Below, piece after piece: positions 23,355-31,433 of a DNA stretch of 64,000 nucleotides. Made by a program: the position numbers and the translations under genes. The stretch lies in assembly GCA_902782245.1 (NCBI GenBank), contig CACZMI010000002.1, positions 103,387 to 167,386 of the forward strand, written 5' to 3'. How positions within the stretch are numbered: position 1 is the first letter of the stretch; each line of letters begins with the position of its first letter. Source of the stretch: an uncultured Bacteroidales bacterium. Its GTDB lineage: Bacteria; Bacteroidota; Bacteroidia; Bacteroidales; Bacteroidaceae. The notes beneath the pieces are model-generated. The model had not been told where the DNA came from. It ran no database searches and worked only from the letters and a program-made list of their open reading frames with translations.

Positions 23355-25910
23355 TTAAAGCATCATCTTAATGATGTCGGTGGAGGAGATGTCCTCACGG
23401 AGGTTGATGTTGTCAAGACCCAAGTTAAGTTGAACGTTCAGTACATGATTGCGTTCTTCTTGTAGGGTACGAAGTATACGCTCTAAGGCGGAGCGGTCAA
23501 TGCCAAATTGACGATATATACCCTCGTCCTGACCGTCTGCATATAATTCAGATACGGTGAGAGAACGACGTTTTTTAGATTCGGCATACCTAAATAAAGA
23601 GTATGCGACAGTTTTGTAGGAAATGTCATTATAAGGTGCTCTTTGAACGGTATCTACAGACCTTCCTTTTGCCCTAATAATGCCTTGTTGTAATGTATCT
23701 CCAAGTATAGTTTCTTCTCCGATACCAAACATATTGCAAAGTGCTCCAAGTGGATTGCCAAGTGTCGCTTCTGCAATATCTGGAAATGCTTCCTTTAACA
23801 ATGCGAGTAACTCGGGTTTTGAGAATGCACGATTGAAAGGTATGTTTGAAGTATAGAAATTGACTATTTGAGAATTATATGAGAGGTTAACCCAAAGCAA
23901 TTCCCAAATTAACGTCTGATTGTTTGTATATAAAGGAGCACATGCTAGTCCAAAAGGAGTGATAACTTTATCCTTTTGGTCCAGTATTTCACACTCTCTA
24001 AACCAATTTATACATGCGGGTATCATTTTAGATCCCAATTGGTTTCCACCCTGGAAAAAGTTTTCATAGTTCATGAAGAAATCGTTGACCCATTTCTCTC
24101 TCATTCCGAACGTGGAGTACCGATCAATACCTGAAGTTGCCATTCTCATATTATTATTAATTGTTGATTCAGAAATGTTTATAGAGTTAGCCATAACACA
24201 GCCCCTATCTTTAAACGTTAGGCACTTGTGGCAATGAACACATTTTCGTTTATTGACGGTTACTATTGGAACTATCGATAGAGCACCAGTGGGACATTCG
24301 ACCTCACAAACTTCGCAATGAACACAGTATGTTGTTTTGTATATTACCCTCTTGAGTAGGCTATGGAATATTGGATCATTGGGTACATTTGAGAAAACTA
24401 TAGTGAAATTATCGTTTTCATATGTAATTGAAAATTGAAAAGTATCGTTCTCGTACTTAATGCTACCAATGATTTCAGATCCCGTCCTGCTAATTATTGA
24501 AATTGGGCCTATTGGAATCAACCACTTTAATATGTCTTCTTTGGGATGTTTAACAACGGCTTTAAAGTCGGGAAGGGTTGTGATAAAATGAACGGAGGAA
24601 CCTTCAGTGTTTGAGGTCTTACCACCTGCACGGAGTTTCCATTTTCCTTCCTTGATGTATTGACGTTTGACGTTGTCGTTGGTAATACCTATATCGGCTG
24701 TTTTTGCATATAACTCATCCACAAATCCGGTTATGCAATCCGGGTATTGTTTCATTACTACATATTCTGACCATTCTGACGAGAAAGGGCAGATGGAACA
24801 ACCTACGCGGGCTAATCCTTTTCTATAAGCATCATTATAAGGTAATTTGTGCAGTAATATGTATAGGTATATCTCTGTTGCATTCCATTCAAAAATTGGA
24901 CGAGCATTTATTACATTATTGTGTTTTACCCCCTTGCCCGTTCTGTTGTATTGTGAACGGCGTTCGCTCTCTTCTGCTCTTACCCCTTCAAATACAAGCA
25001 CTGAAGGCTGTTTTCCTAAGCCGGATTCTTCTTTAAGAAGTTTATATAATGGAGCCGTTTTCATGACTGCGCAACACCAACGATGCATTCTACTGGGTGA
25101 GCCCATCTTATCCCAGTAATACATAATTGATTGGTGGTTTTCAGAAAGCAGGAACTGCAAATCAGGGTATATTTTTTTATAATACTCCTTAGTTTTCTTA
25201 TATAATAGCAACGATGTTGGCAGCTCGTAACCGGTATTTGAGTATATTACTCTAAAATCTGTACTTGGAATAACGCGAGATACTAGGTCTAACAATACTT
25301 GAGAATCTTTACCACCCGAGAAGGATGCGATAAACAAATCAATCTTACTTGTTAATACTGTTCCCTTGCCCATAGCATTAGCTTCGCTTTCAGGCATAAT
25401 ATCGAAACTGTCACAGTCCTCTTTTACCACAACCTGTTTTTTGCCAGTCTTTTTTTCGAGGCGAGCCGCCAATGCCTGGAAATCTATGTCCGGATTAGAC
25501 TCCGATGCTTTGGTTATACCTTTGTAACGACGATAGACACTGTTTATGAATTCCATGGCCTCGTGCTCAATTAAGAACATTGTATCAGCATTGGTATCAC
25601 GAAGGGCCTCGATATTAATAGGAGTGAGTACAATGTTTTTTCCTTCTGGCGTTATCATTATTTCAGGGTCATCAAAGATGTTTCCACCTTTGACTTCCAT
25701 TACTAGTACGCCGCAATAGAAATAACGCCTGTCGCAAGCCCATAGTAGCGGTTCCTCAGAGTGGGGATAAATCCACCCCATGTGATTGAGTCCCAGTAAA
25801 TCAAGCTCCTCATAGAAGACAGGTCTTGGTGCAATAGCAAGGGCTTCGCCAGCCGATGACATTGTTAATGTTACTCCGTTATTTTGTTTGTCCCAAATGA
25901 TTTTGAACAT
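23355..25910 (-). CDS. brxP: BREX type 4 BrxP: PAPS-reductase-like PP-loop protein with ferredoxin-like Cys motifs
   Basis: 851 residues from ATG 25910; the in-frame start upstream lies before the promoter box and was rejected. PP-loop SGGKDS at 198-203, then MHRWCCAVMKTAPL and VGCSICPFSS typical of PAPS reductase/DndC-like enzymes with an iron-sulphur site. Around residues 527-545 CVHCEVCEVECPTG and then CVHCHKCLTFKDRGC provide a ferredoxin-type cluster set. BrxP defines BREX type 4, replacing the PglX methylase; sulphur chemistry on DNA is suspected from DndC similarity but not shown. First gene of the operon. Confidence 0.9.
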   Translation of the reverse strand: MFKIIWDKQNNGVTLTMSSAGEALAIAPRPVFYEELDLLGLNHMGWIYPHSEEPLLWACDRRYFYCGVLVMEVKGGNIFDDPEIMITPEGKNIVLTPINIEALRDTNADTMFLIEHEAMEFINSVYRRYKGITKASESNPDIDFQALAARLEKKTGKKQVVVKEDCDSFDIMPESEANAMGKGTVLTSKIDLFIASFSGGKDSQVLLDLVSRVIPSTDFRVIYSNTGYELPTSLLLYKKTKEYYKKIYPDLQFLLSENHQSIMYYWDKMGSPSRMHRWCCAVMKTAPLYKLLKEESGLGKQPSVLVFEGVRAEESERRSQYNRTGKGVKHNNVINARPIFEWNATEIYLYILLHKLPYNDAYRKGLARVGCSICPFSSEWSEYVVMKQYPDCITGFVDELYAKTADIGITNDNVKRQYIKEGKWKLRAGGKTSNTEGSSVHFITTLPDFKAVVKHPKEDILKWLIPIGPISIISRTGSEIIGSIKYENDTFQFSITYENDNFTIVFSNVPNDPIFHSLLKRVIYKTTYCVHCEVCEVECPTGALSIVPIVTVNKRKCVHCHKCLTFKDRGCVMANSINISESTINNNMRMATSGIDRYSTFGMREKWVNDFFMNYENFFQGGNQLGSKMIPACINWFRECEILDQKDKVITPFGLACAPLYTNNQTLIWELLWVNLSYNSQIVNFYTSNIPFNRAFSKPELLALLKEAFPDIAEATLGNPLGALCNMFGIGEETILGDTLQQGIIRAKGRSVDTVQRAPYNDISYKTVAYSLFRYAESKKRRSLTVSELYADGQDEGIYRQFGIDRSALERILRTLQEERNHVLNVQLNLGLDNINLREDISSTDIIKMML

Positions 25911-25933
25911 AAAAATCCATTTTAATCTGACGA

Positions 25934-25964
25934 CAAATATAGACAATAATTTTGTCTTTCCAAT
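25934..25964 (-). promoter_or_regulatory. Promoter of the BREX operon
   Basis: Minus strand ATTG (25964-25961), 19 bases, TATATTTG (25941-25934), leading to the brxP ATG at 25910. Confidence 0.6.
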
Positions 25965-26023
25965 TTCTATGATTATATTTTTATGAAAATTGTAATTATT
26001 CTTGTATGTGAAATAAAAAACAA

Positions 26024-26043
26024 CCCCGCCGATATAGGCGGGG
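26024..26043 (-). terminator. Terminator of the mutT2 transcription unit
   Basis: CCCCGCC (26024-26030) and GGCGGGG (26037-26043) form a GC-rich stem with a 6-nt loop; on the minus strand it is followed by TTGTTTTTTATTT. It insulates the BREX promoter from upstream transcription. A 10-codon minus-strand frame (MIKIKKNNKN) sits at about 26104-26072, in front of it, of unknown meaning. Confidence 0.75.
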
Positions 26044-26168
26044 CTATTGTTTGTTGAAAATTAAATAAACTCTAGTTCTTGTTGTTCTTCTTGATCTTGA
26101 TCATTGGAGGGTGTTATAATAACAATGAGTATATGAGTTATATTAATGATGGATTTTGTGATTATAAA

Positions 26169-26546
26169 CTATAAATATCTTAATACTGACCAGTCAGCCG
26201 GGAGCCATTTGATAGTTTCAATCACTGTTTTATTCAACCACATTGCGGCCTCATGCTCTTTAAGAGTTAGACAGCCACTTTTCACGTGGCACCAATAGCA
26301 GTGCATGGTCAAATGAAAGGTGGGGTAGTCATACTCCACAGTAGTAACAAACCGCTCAATCTCTATCCGTGTCTCCAGCTCCTCCCATATCTCACGTTTA
26401 AGAGCCTGCTCCGGAGGCTCGCCGGGCTCCATCTTGCCGCCGGGGAATTCCCAGTAATCTTTCCAGTCGCCGTATCCGCGCTGTGTGGCAAAGATTCGGC
26501 CCTGGTCATCATGTATTATTGCTGCTACTACTTCAATCCGCTTCAT
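26169..26546 (-). CDS. mutT: Nudix hydrolase, MutT type, copy 2
   Basis: 125 residues, same length as copy 1 and similar along its whole length (both have HDxxxRxFATQRGYGxWKDYWEFPGGKMEPGE). The full Nudix box is GGKMEPGEPPEQALKREIWEELETRI. It starts 1 bp after the nuclease-helicase stop, so the two are co-translated. The pairing with a helicase and the proximity to defence genes raise the possibility of a role beyond nucleotide-pool cleaning, but the sequence itself is ordinary MutT. Confidence 0.88.
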   Translation of the reverse strand: MKRIEVVAAIIHDDQGRIFATQRGYGDWKDYWEFPGGKMEPGEPPEQALKREIWEELETRIEIERFVTTVEYDYPTFHLTMHCYWCHVKSGCLTLKEHEAAMWLNKTVIETIKWLPADWSVLRYL

Positions 26547-26547
26547 G

Positions 26548-28647
26548 TTAAATCTCTTCTATACCTATTGATTTGAGGTATTGATAGGTGCTGTCATAGA
26601 ACTGGGGTAGTCGTGTGGGGTCATCGGGGTTGCCATTAGGGACGCAGATTATCATTCCTTGGCGGGCGCGGGTCATTAGTACGCGGTAGGCGTTTAGCTG
26701 GTATGACTGGGATTCTTTGTTGCGGATTTTGTTCCATTTGCTGCCGCGGAATGCGTTGTGGTCCCAGCCTTGGGGGGTGTAGCGGAAATCGCCATCCCAG
26801 ACTAGGCAGGTCCAGTCTAGCTCTAGGCCTTGTATGTCGAACTCGGTGGCTACGTCTTCTAGGAATAATGATGAGCGGACATCGGTTTTATCGGCCAGGA
26901 ACCATTGCTCTACATCGGGCTGAAGGCGCACATCTATAGCTAATGGCTTTAGCCGGTATGCTTGTGATGATACTACTATTCCGTAACGCTCTGAGCCGCG
27001 ATGTACTTTTTCCAGCCATTTCTTTGCTTTGTCCAGGTTGCGGGTTAGCAGCAGGGGGTATTTGTGTTTGATTTCCTGATATAGCTGCCGGGCGTTCTCT
27101 ACATCTCTATCCAGTAGGTAGTGCACAAAGTTTGACAGTTTCTCGGCGCGGAATGAGCGCATGGATACGGCCAGGTGCAGTTGTTCTACTTGCTGGGCGT
27201 TCTGGTTGTGAGCTATCAGTTGGGCTACATTGCCCTCGGCGTATTCTCTGTCGGTCAGGTGTTTGGACAGATAGACTTTCCAGTGGGGGAATGTTTCATT
27301 TACGGCACGAATCCATTCACCTATGCCGGCCTCGCCGGTGTTGATTTCCTGACCGCCTCCCACCAGGCATACTATTACGGCCCAGTCTTTACGCAGGTCA
27401 AGTGACCATATCAGGAACTCAGCCTCCGACATGGGGAAGTCCGGCACTTTTTTCATGCCACCGCGGCTGCCGCCTCTGGCCAGCCATCCGGCCAGATGCT
27501 CCAGATCCCATGAGCGCTGGGCCTCATCAAAGATGGCTACATGCTCTACTTCACCGTGTCCGGCGGTTTTATGCGCAATGGATTTGGTTTCATCTATCTC
27601 AAGCTTTTCGTTCTCAATGGGCAGCTTGATCTTGGCCAGCATATTGGCGCGGTATCGGTGGATTATCTGAATGAATTGCGATACTTCACGTTTTGCGTCG
27701 GTGATATTGCACCTCTTTCCTTTGGCTTTGTCTTTGCTTTGTTTGTCCTTGGCCAGAGCTGCCGTCAAGACCTTTACCAGTGGGCCGTTGCCTGAAAGAT
27801 AGACGGCCAAGTTGCGTTCATCTTCTGGTGCGTTCTCTTCTTTTACTGACTGCTGAATGGCTACGTTCAGTCCTACAAGTGTCTTGCCTGCGCCCGGAAC
27901 TCCTGTGACAAAACAGATGCTTTTCTCGCCGTTCTGTTTGCTGCGTTCTATTACGTCAAGTACAAACTTGGTGGTGTCTTCAAGCGCTGCTCCGGCGGCC
28001 TCGTGGCGGGTTATATCCTCAACGGAATGGTTCTGATATAATGCGCTGGCAGCCTCTATGATTGTGGGAGTGGGTTGGTATCGGCTTATAGCCCAATCGG
28101 CAAGGTCGCTCTGTTGTGAGGGCTGGGCTTTTTCTTTGTCAATGACCTTAGCGATTATGCTTTGTAGGTTATCGGCGTTGGACATGATGGGGTTGTATAT
28201 CATGTCGTCATAGACTGAGAAGAATAGGGTGCTGGTGCTCTCTTTTGCCTCTGTTGCTACCAGTATGGGTACGATTGTCTTGTCGTGGCTGGCCAGGTGG
28301 AAGTTTTTTAAGTCAAGGGCGTAATCCATGACTTGCTCCATATCGGCCTGCAAATAGGTGTCTTGACCGGCTTTGAATTCTATTGCGAATACTATGCCGC
28401 GTAGTAGGAGTACTACATCGATGCGCTTGCCAAGACGGGGGATTGAGTATTCAAAAATGATCTCCGCGTATTCATTCTGCCACGGTGCCAGAACTTGTTT
28501 CATGATCTCTATTTCTTCTGACCAAGCAAACTTTTGTTCGGCTACGCTGTCGCCTTCATCCATCGATGCTATTTGACCAAAGATATGTTCTTTGGAGGCA
28601 TTGATGAATTGGGACAATGTTGCTTTGTAGAAGAAACGGTTGATCAT
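26548..28647 (-). CDS. DUF2075 nuclease-helicase fusion
   Basis: 699 residues. The N-terminal restriction-like nuclease core KRIDVVLLLRGIVFAIEFKAG supplies D77 and E90-x-K92 of a PD-(D/E)XK site. The helicase/ATPase part has Walker A TGVPGAGKT near residue 254, Walker B AIFDEAQRSW near 374, and a late motif YRVLMTRARQGMIICVP typical of superfamily 1 / DUF2075. Such proteins are common next to defence genes in Bacteroidetes. It is GC-richer than the BREX genes. It overlaps functionally with the adjacent mutT (1-bp gap). Confidence 0.85.
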   Translation of the reverse strand: MINRFFYKATLSQFINASKEHIFGQIASMDEGDSVAEQKFAWSEEIEIMKQVLAPWQNEYAEIIFEYSIPRLGKRIDVVLLLRGIVFAIEFKAGQDTYLQADMEQVMDYALDLKNFHLASHDKTIVPILVATEAKESTSTLFFSVYDDMIYNPIMSNADNLQSIIAKVIDKEKAQPSQQSDLADWAISRYQPTPTIIEAASALYQNHSVEDITRHEAAGAALEDTTKFVLDVIERSKQNGEKSICFVTGVPGAGKTLVGLNVAIQQSVKEENAPEDERNLAVYLSGNGPLVKVLTAALAKDKQSKDKAKGKRCNITDAKREVSQFIQIIHRYRANMLAKIKLPIENEKLEIDETKSIAHKTAGHGEVEHVAIFDEAQRSWDLEHLAGWLARGGSRGGMKKVPDFPMSEAEFLIWSLDLRKDWAVIVCLVGGGQEINTGEAGIGEWIRAVNETFPHWKVYLSKHLTDREYAEGNVAQLIAHNQNAQQVEQLHLAVSMRSFRAEKLSNFVHYLLDRDVENARQLYQEIKHKYPLLLTRNLDKAKKWLEKVHRGSERYGIVVSSQAYRLKPLAIDVRLQPDVEQWFLADKTDVRSSLFLEDVATEFDIQGLELDWTCLVWDGDFRYTPQGWDHNAFRGSKWNKIRNKESQSYQLNAYRVLMTRARQGMIICVPNGNPDDPTRLPQFYDSTYQYLKSIGIEEI

Positions 28648-28709
28648 TCGCGACTCTGCTTTATTTGGCTTTGTAAAGTTGGCGAAATATTTTCAAATAT
28701 TCAAGAAGG

Positions 28710-28744
28710 TGACGCAAAAGGAAACGACCCCAATGCGGCGTTTT
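28710..28744. repeat. Palindromic element type A, copy 7
   Basis: TGACGCAAAAGGAAACGACC with right arm AATGCGGCGTTTT. First copy to the right of the defence island. Confidence 0.75.
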
Positions 28745-28778
28745 GCAACCCGGTTGCAGGGCATCGGCCCTACCTTTG
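28745..28778 (+). promoter_or_regulatory. Palindrome GCAACCCGGTTGC plus -7 box
   Basis: The 13-base palindrome (28745-28757) is followed after exactly 13 bases by TACCTTTG (28771-28778). The same arrangement with the same spacing occurs at 43753-43786 before the metal ATPase. Probably an operator or an alternative upstream promoter element. Confidence 0.6.
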
Positions 28779-28802
28779 CTGCCGGATTTAAAAATTTGGA
28801 TT

Positions 28803-29294
28803 ATGAGAAAGGAGCGTGGGCATTTGCCGTTCTTTGGGATCGGGCCGCTTTATGTGGGGCTGGTTTGCGGGTTGACTGCTGCGGGTGTGTGGGCATCGGA
28901 CTCGGGGTTGCTGGAGTCGGGGATTGTGCCGGGACTTAAGGTGCCGATGCGCGTGGCGGGGGTGCTGGTGGCTTTGGCGGGGCTGTTTATCTGGCTGGTG
29001 GCTTTGCTGGGGTCCAGGATTGATGACGGGATCAGAAACAACCGGTTGGTGACCGATGGCGTTTACGCGTGGTGCCGGAATCCGCTTTATACGGGTTGGA
29101 TGCTGATGACCATCGGGGTGGCGATGCTCTAGTACAATCTGTGGCTGATGCTGCTGCCGTTTGTGTTCTGGTGGCTGATGGGCTTTATGATGCGCCACAC
29201 CGAGGAGAAATGGCTGCGCCGCCTCTACGGAGCCGAGTACGACGCTTACTGCCGCCGCGTTAATCGGACCTGGCCTTGGTTCCCTAAAAAGTGA
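28803..29294 (+). pseudogene. Isoprenylcysteine carboxyl methyltransferase-like membrane protein, interrupted by an amber codon
   Basis: ATG 28803 runs to an in-frame TAG at 29130-29132, after which the same frame continues to TGA 29294. Joined, it gives about 163 residues with three or four membrane segments and the ICMT/PEMT signature: GVYAWCRNPLYTGWM before the break and EEKWLRRLYGAEYDAYCRRVNRTWPWFP after it. Everything except the single TAG is intact, so this is either a recent mutation or a base error. The final TGA is the first triplet of a type A element. Confidence 0.8.
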
Positions 29295-29372
29295 CGCAAA
29301 GGGGTATTTCTTTCAGTCGCTTCGCTTGGTGAAAGCGTCCCTTCGGGCCGAGCGCGTTTTGCGTCACTTTTC
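29292..29372. repeat. Palindromic element type A, long form, copy 1
   Basis: TGACGCAAAGGGG opens and TTTGCGTCACTTTT closes the element, but about 45 extra bases lie between them, with the words CAGTCGCTTCGCTTGGT and GTCCCTTCGGGCC. The same long form occurs inverted at 39501-39575. Confidence 0.75.
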
Positions 29373-29404
29373 GTTACCTTTATAGAAAAATAATATGTCA
29401 AATA

Positions 29405-29434
29405 TTTGGGTATAAAAAATTATACCTATATTTG
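29405..29434 (+). promoter_or_regulatory. Promoter of the DUF4160-DUF2442 pair
   Basis: TTTG (29405-29408), 18 bases, TATATTTG (29427-29434), followed after 21 bases by ATG 29456. Confidence 0.6.
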
Positions 29435-29455
29435 CTGCGTTAATACCTAATATCT

Positions 29456-29692
29456 ATGCCTACAATAATGTATCTCTTTGGTTTGCGGTTTTTCTTCTAT
29501 TCTGAGGAACACTTGCCAATCCACGTCCACGTTCAGAGCGGTGACGGAAAAGCGAAAATTGATGTTGAGACCCTTGAGGTCTTGGAGAACAAAGGAGTTA
29601 AACCTGTAGACCTGAAAAAGGCGGTTGATGCAGTCAAACAGTATCAAGCAGATATAAGACAGGCATGGATAGAGTATTTTGACGAGGAATAA
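29456..29692 (+). CDS. DUF4160 protein
   Basis: 78 residues. YLFGLRFFFYSEEHLPIHVHVQSGDGKAKIDVETLEV is the typical DUF4160 sequence, with the conserved EEHLPIHVHV core. Genes of this family almost always precede a DUF2442 gene, as here (3-bp gap), and the pair is regarded as a probable toxin-antitoxin-like or regulatory module. Function not established. Confidence 0.82.
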   Translation: MPTIMYLFGLRFFFYSEEHLPIHVHVQSGDGKAKIDVETLEVLENKGVKPVDLKKAVDAVKQYQADIRQAWIEYFDEE

Positions 29693-29695
29693 AGA

Positions 29696-30112
29696 ATGGA
29701 ACTCATTACGAAACTCTGGTTCGCCGAAGGCAGGATTTATATCCTGACCGACAAAGGCAATACCTACAGCCGCCCGCTGGAGGCATTTCCTCTGTTGCTT
29801 GAGGCTACACCGGAGCAACGCCAGCGGTTTGTCATCGGCCTTGACGGAGAGGATATACGTTGGGAGGAGATTGATGAGGATATCCACATCAGCAGTTTCT
29901 ATAATACTGAGGAGCCCAATCCGGACAATGTTATTGCCGATGTATTCCGCCGGTTCCCGCAGCTGAATGTATCGGAAGTGGCCCGATACATAGACATCAA
30001 CAAAAGCCTGCTGTCCCGTTACATCTACGGAATCAAAAAGCCATCCCAGCAGCGCGCGGACCAGATTCTTGAGGCTATCCGCCAGCTGGGGCGCGAGATG
30101 TCGAAGATTTGA
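29696..30112 (+). CDS. DUF2442 protein with C-terminal helix-turn-helix
   Basis: 138 residues. The DUF2442 core comes first: KLWFAEGRIYILTDKGNTYSRPLEAFPLL and FVIGLDGEDIRWEEIDEDIHISSFY. A C-terminal segment follows, VARYIDINKSLLSRYIYGIKKPSQQRADQILEAI, which reads as a DNA-binding HTH of the Xre/lambda repressor kind. Probably the DNA-binding antitoxin-like half of the pair with the DUF4160 protein. Confidence 0.8.
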   Translation: MELITKLWFAEGRIYILTDKGNTYSRPLEAFPLLLEATPEQRQRFVIGLDGEDIRWEEIDEDIHISSFYNTEEPNPDNVIADVFRRFPQLNVSEVARYIDINKSLLSRYIYGIKKPSQQRADQILEAIRQLGREMSKI

Positions 30113-30115
30113 GGG

Positions 30116-30157
30116 TTGACGCAAAGGGGTCGTGCCAATGGGGTCTGACCCCAATGG
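30116..30157. repeat. Type A half-element fused to type C palindrome
   Basis: TTGACGCAAAGGGGTCGTG (30116-30134) is directly joined to CCAATGGGGTCTGACC-type palindrome (30135-30157). The next gene's TGA stop (minus strand) abuts its end. The composite suggests elements insert into or recombine with one another. Confidence 0.6.
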
Positions 30158-30159
30158 TA

Positions 30160-31272
30160 TCATTTTAGGGTTGTGATCACCAAAACCGGGTTGGAGTCAA
30201 TAGTGATTTCGGGGAAATCCTTCTGCATGGGCTCGTACTGGAGTATGGTTTCGGCATCGTAGACGCTTACCAGACGTTCCTTGTAGCAGTACTGGTACGA
30301 CGGTACAAAGTCCAGGGTGGAGTCGGGCTCCGCGAGTTCGCTGCGGTAGTAGCGGGTGGTGAGGTCGTTATCCTTGTCGTACATGCAGAACACAAAGTTG
30401 CTGTTGCTTACCAGGGTTATTCCCATGTAGCGGTGGTTCTCCCAGTACTGCAGCTTGGTGTAGACCAGGTCTTGGTCCTGGGCAGCGCTCACTTTCTGGC
30501 GGTATTCCTGGGGCATGACTATATCGGTCCTGATCTTGTAGGCGGGTATCAGGGTGTCGTTCTGATAGTGGAAGATGTAGTCGGTGTCTTCCTGGCCCAT
30601 GCAGCCTATCACGCTGTCGTTTATGTGGATCAGGTACTTGTCGGCAAACGTCAGGCGCTGGTAATCGGATTCTACCTCGTACAGGATGCGCTGGTTCTTT
30701 CCGTTTTCATCGGCCTCAAAGAGTCCTCTCTGATTGCTGCCAAACAGATTCATCAGGAGCATATGGCCGTTGGGCAGGGCGGCAAAGTCGACGGTGGCCC
30801 AACAGTCCATGTTGAAGTGGCGCTTGTACTTGCCGTCAAAGTCGTAGATTATGACCTGCTGGGCCTGGGTGTCAAGGGCGTAGATGAGGTTTTGGTCCTC
30901 CACTATGTCAAAGTCTCTCAGATGCTGGTACTCGCCGGGGCCGCGTCCTTTGCGCTGTATGGTGCTGATGTAACGGCCGTCCAGGTCAAAGATGCACAGG
31001 ACATCGGCCGATAGTACGAATATCCTGTCGCTGCTGAACTTTATGTCCGATACCTCGCTTAGAAGGGTCTCATCGACGGTGCCGCCCAGGCGGATGGTGT
31101 CAAGGGATGCAATGATATCGGCTCTGGCGGGTTTCTGGGGCGTCAGGCTCTCGTTGCGCATGGGAATGTCAATTACTATGGCGCCCGATTCCTCTTCGGG
31201 GCCGATGCTGCTACGGCAGCCTGTGATGGCTGCGGTCAGGAGTAGAAGGATAAGGACTCTTGCTTTTTTCAT
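30160..31272 (-). CDS. 6-bladed beta-propeller lipoprotein
   Basis: 370 residues. Signal MKKARVLILLLLTAAITGC with lipobox ITGC. The mature part has repeated propeller strands (DRIFVLSADVLCIFDLDGRYISTI, GRGPGEYQHLRDFDI, NLIYALDTQAQQVIIYDFDGKYKRHF), matching the Bacteroidetes 6-bladed beta-propeller family whose members are surface or periplasmic proteins of unclear ligand. A minus-strand -7 box TAAATTTG (31288-31281) lies just before the ATG, giving a nearly leaderless message. Confidence 0.85.
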   Translation of the reverse strand: MKKARVLILLLLTAAITGCRSSIGPEEESGAIVIDIPMRNESLTPQKPARADIIASLDTIRLGGTVDETLLSEVSDIKFSSDRIFVLSADVLCIFDLDGRYISTIQRKGRGPGEYQHLRDFDIVEDQNLIYALDTQAQQVIIYDFDGKYKRHFNMDCWATVDFAALPNGHMLLMNLFGSNQRGLFEADENGKNQRILYEVESDYQRLTFADKYLIHINDSVIGCMGQEDTDYIFHYQNDTLIPAYKIRTDIVMPQEYRQKVSAAQDQDLVYTKLQYWENHRYMGITLVSNSNFVFCMYDKDNDLTTRYYRSELAEPDSTLDFVPSYQYCYKERLVSVYDAETILQYEPMQKDFPEITIDSNPVLVITTLK

Positions 31273-31295
31273 ATATGCTGCAAATTTAGCAAAAG

Positions 31296-31326
31296 TGACG
31301 CAAAGGGGTCGTTTAACTTTGCGTCA
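31296..31326. repeat. Palindromic element type A, copy 8
   Basis: Complete short form: TGACGCAAAGGGG arm, short centre, TTTGCGTCA arm. Lies between divergently transcribed genes, so it is not acting as a 3' terminator here. Confidence 0.8.
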
Positions 31327-31433
31327 CTTTGTTTTTGTTGATTATTTCTTTGCAAATGTGGTACTAAATTTAGTATCTTGCGAGCGTGTTTTCATCGGCA
31401 CAGAAAGAGTAAGAACAAATTTTGAACGAGGAT

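Noticed and set aside
10051-25910. BREX methyltransferase PglX or brxA/brxB genes
   Set aside because: No NPPY-type methylase motif or matching frame found; consistent with BREX type 4.
28803-29294. TAG read as an amino acid (recoding)
   Set aside because: Several genes in the window end naturally at TAG and no phage-like recoding context exists.
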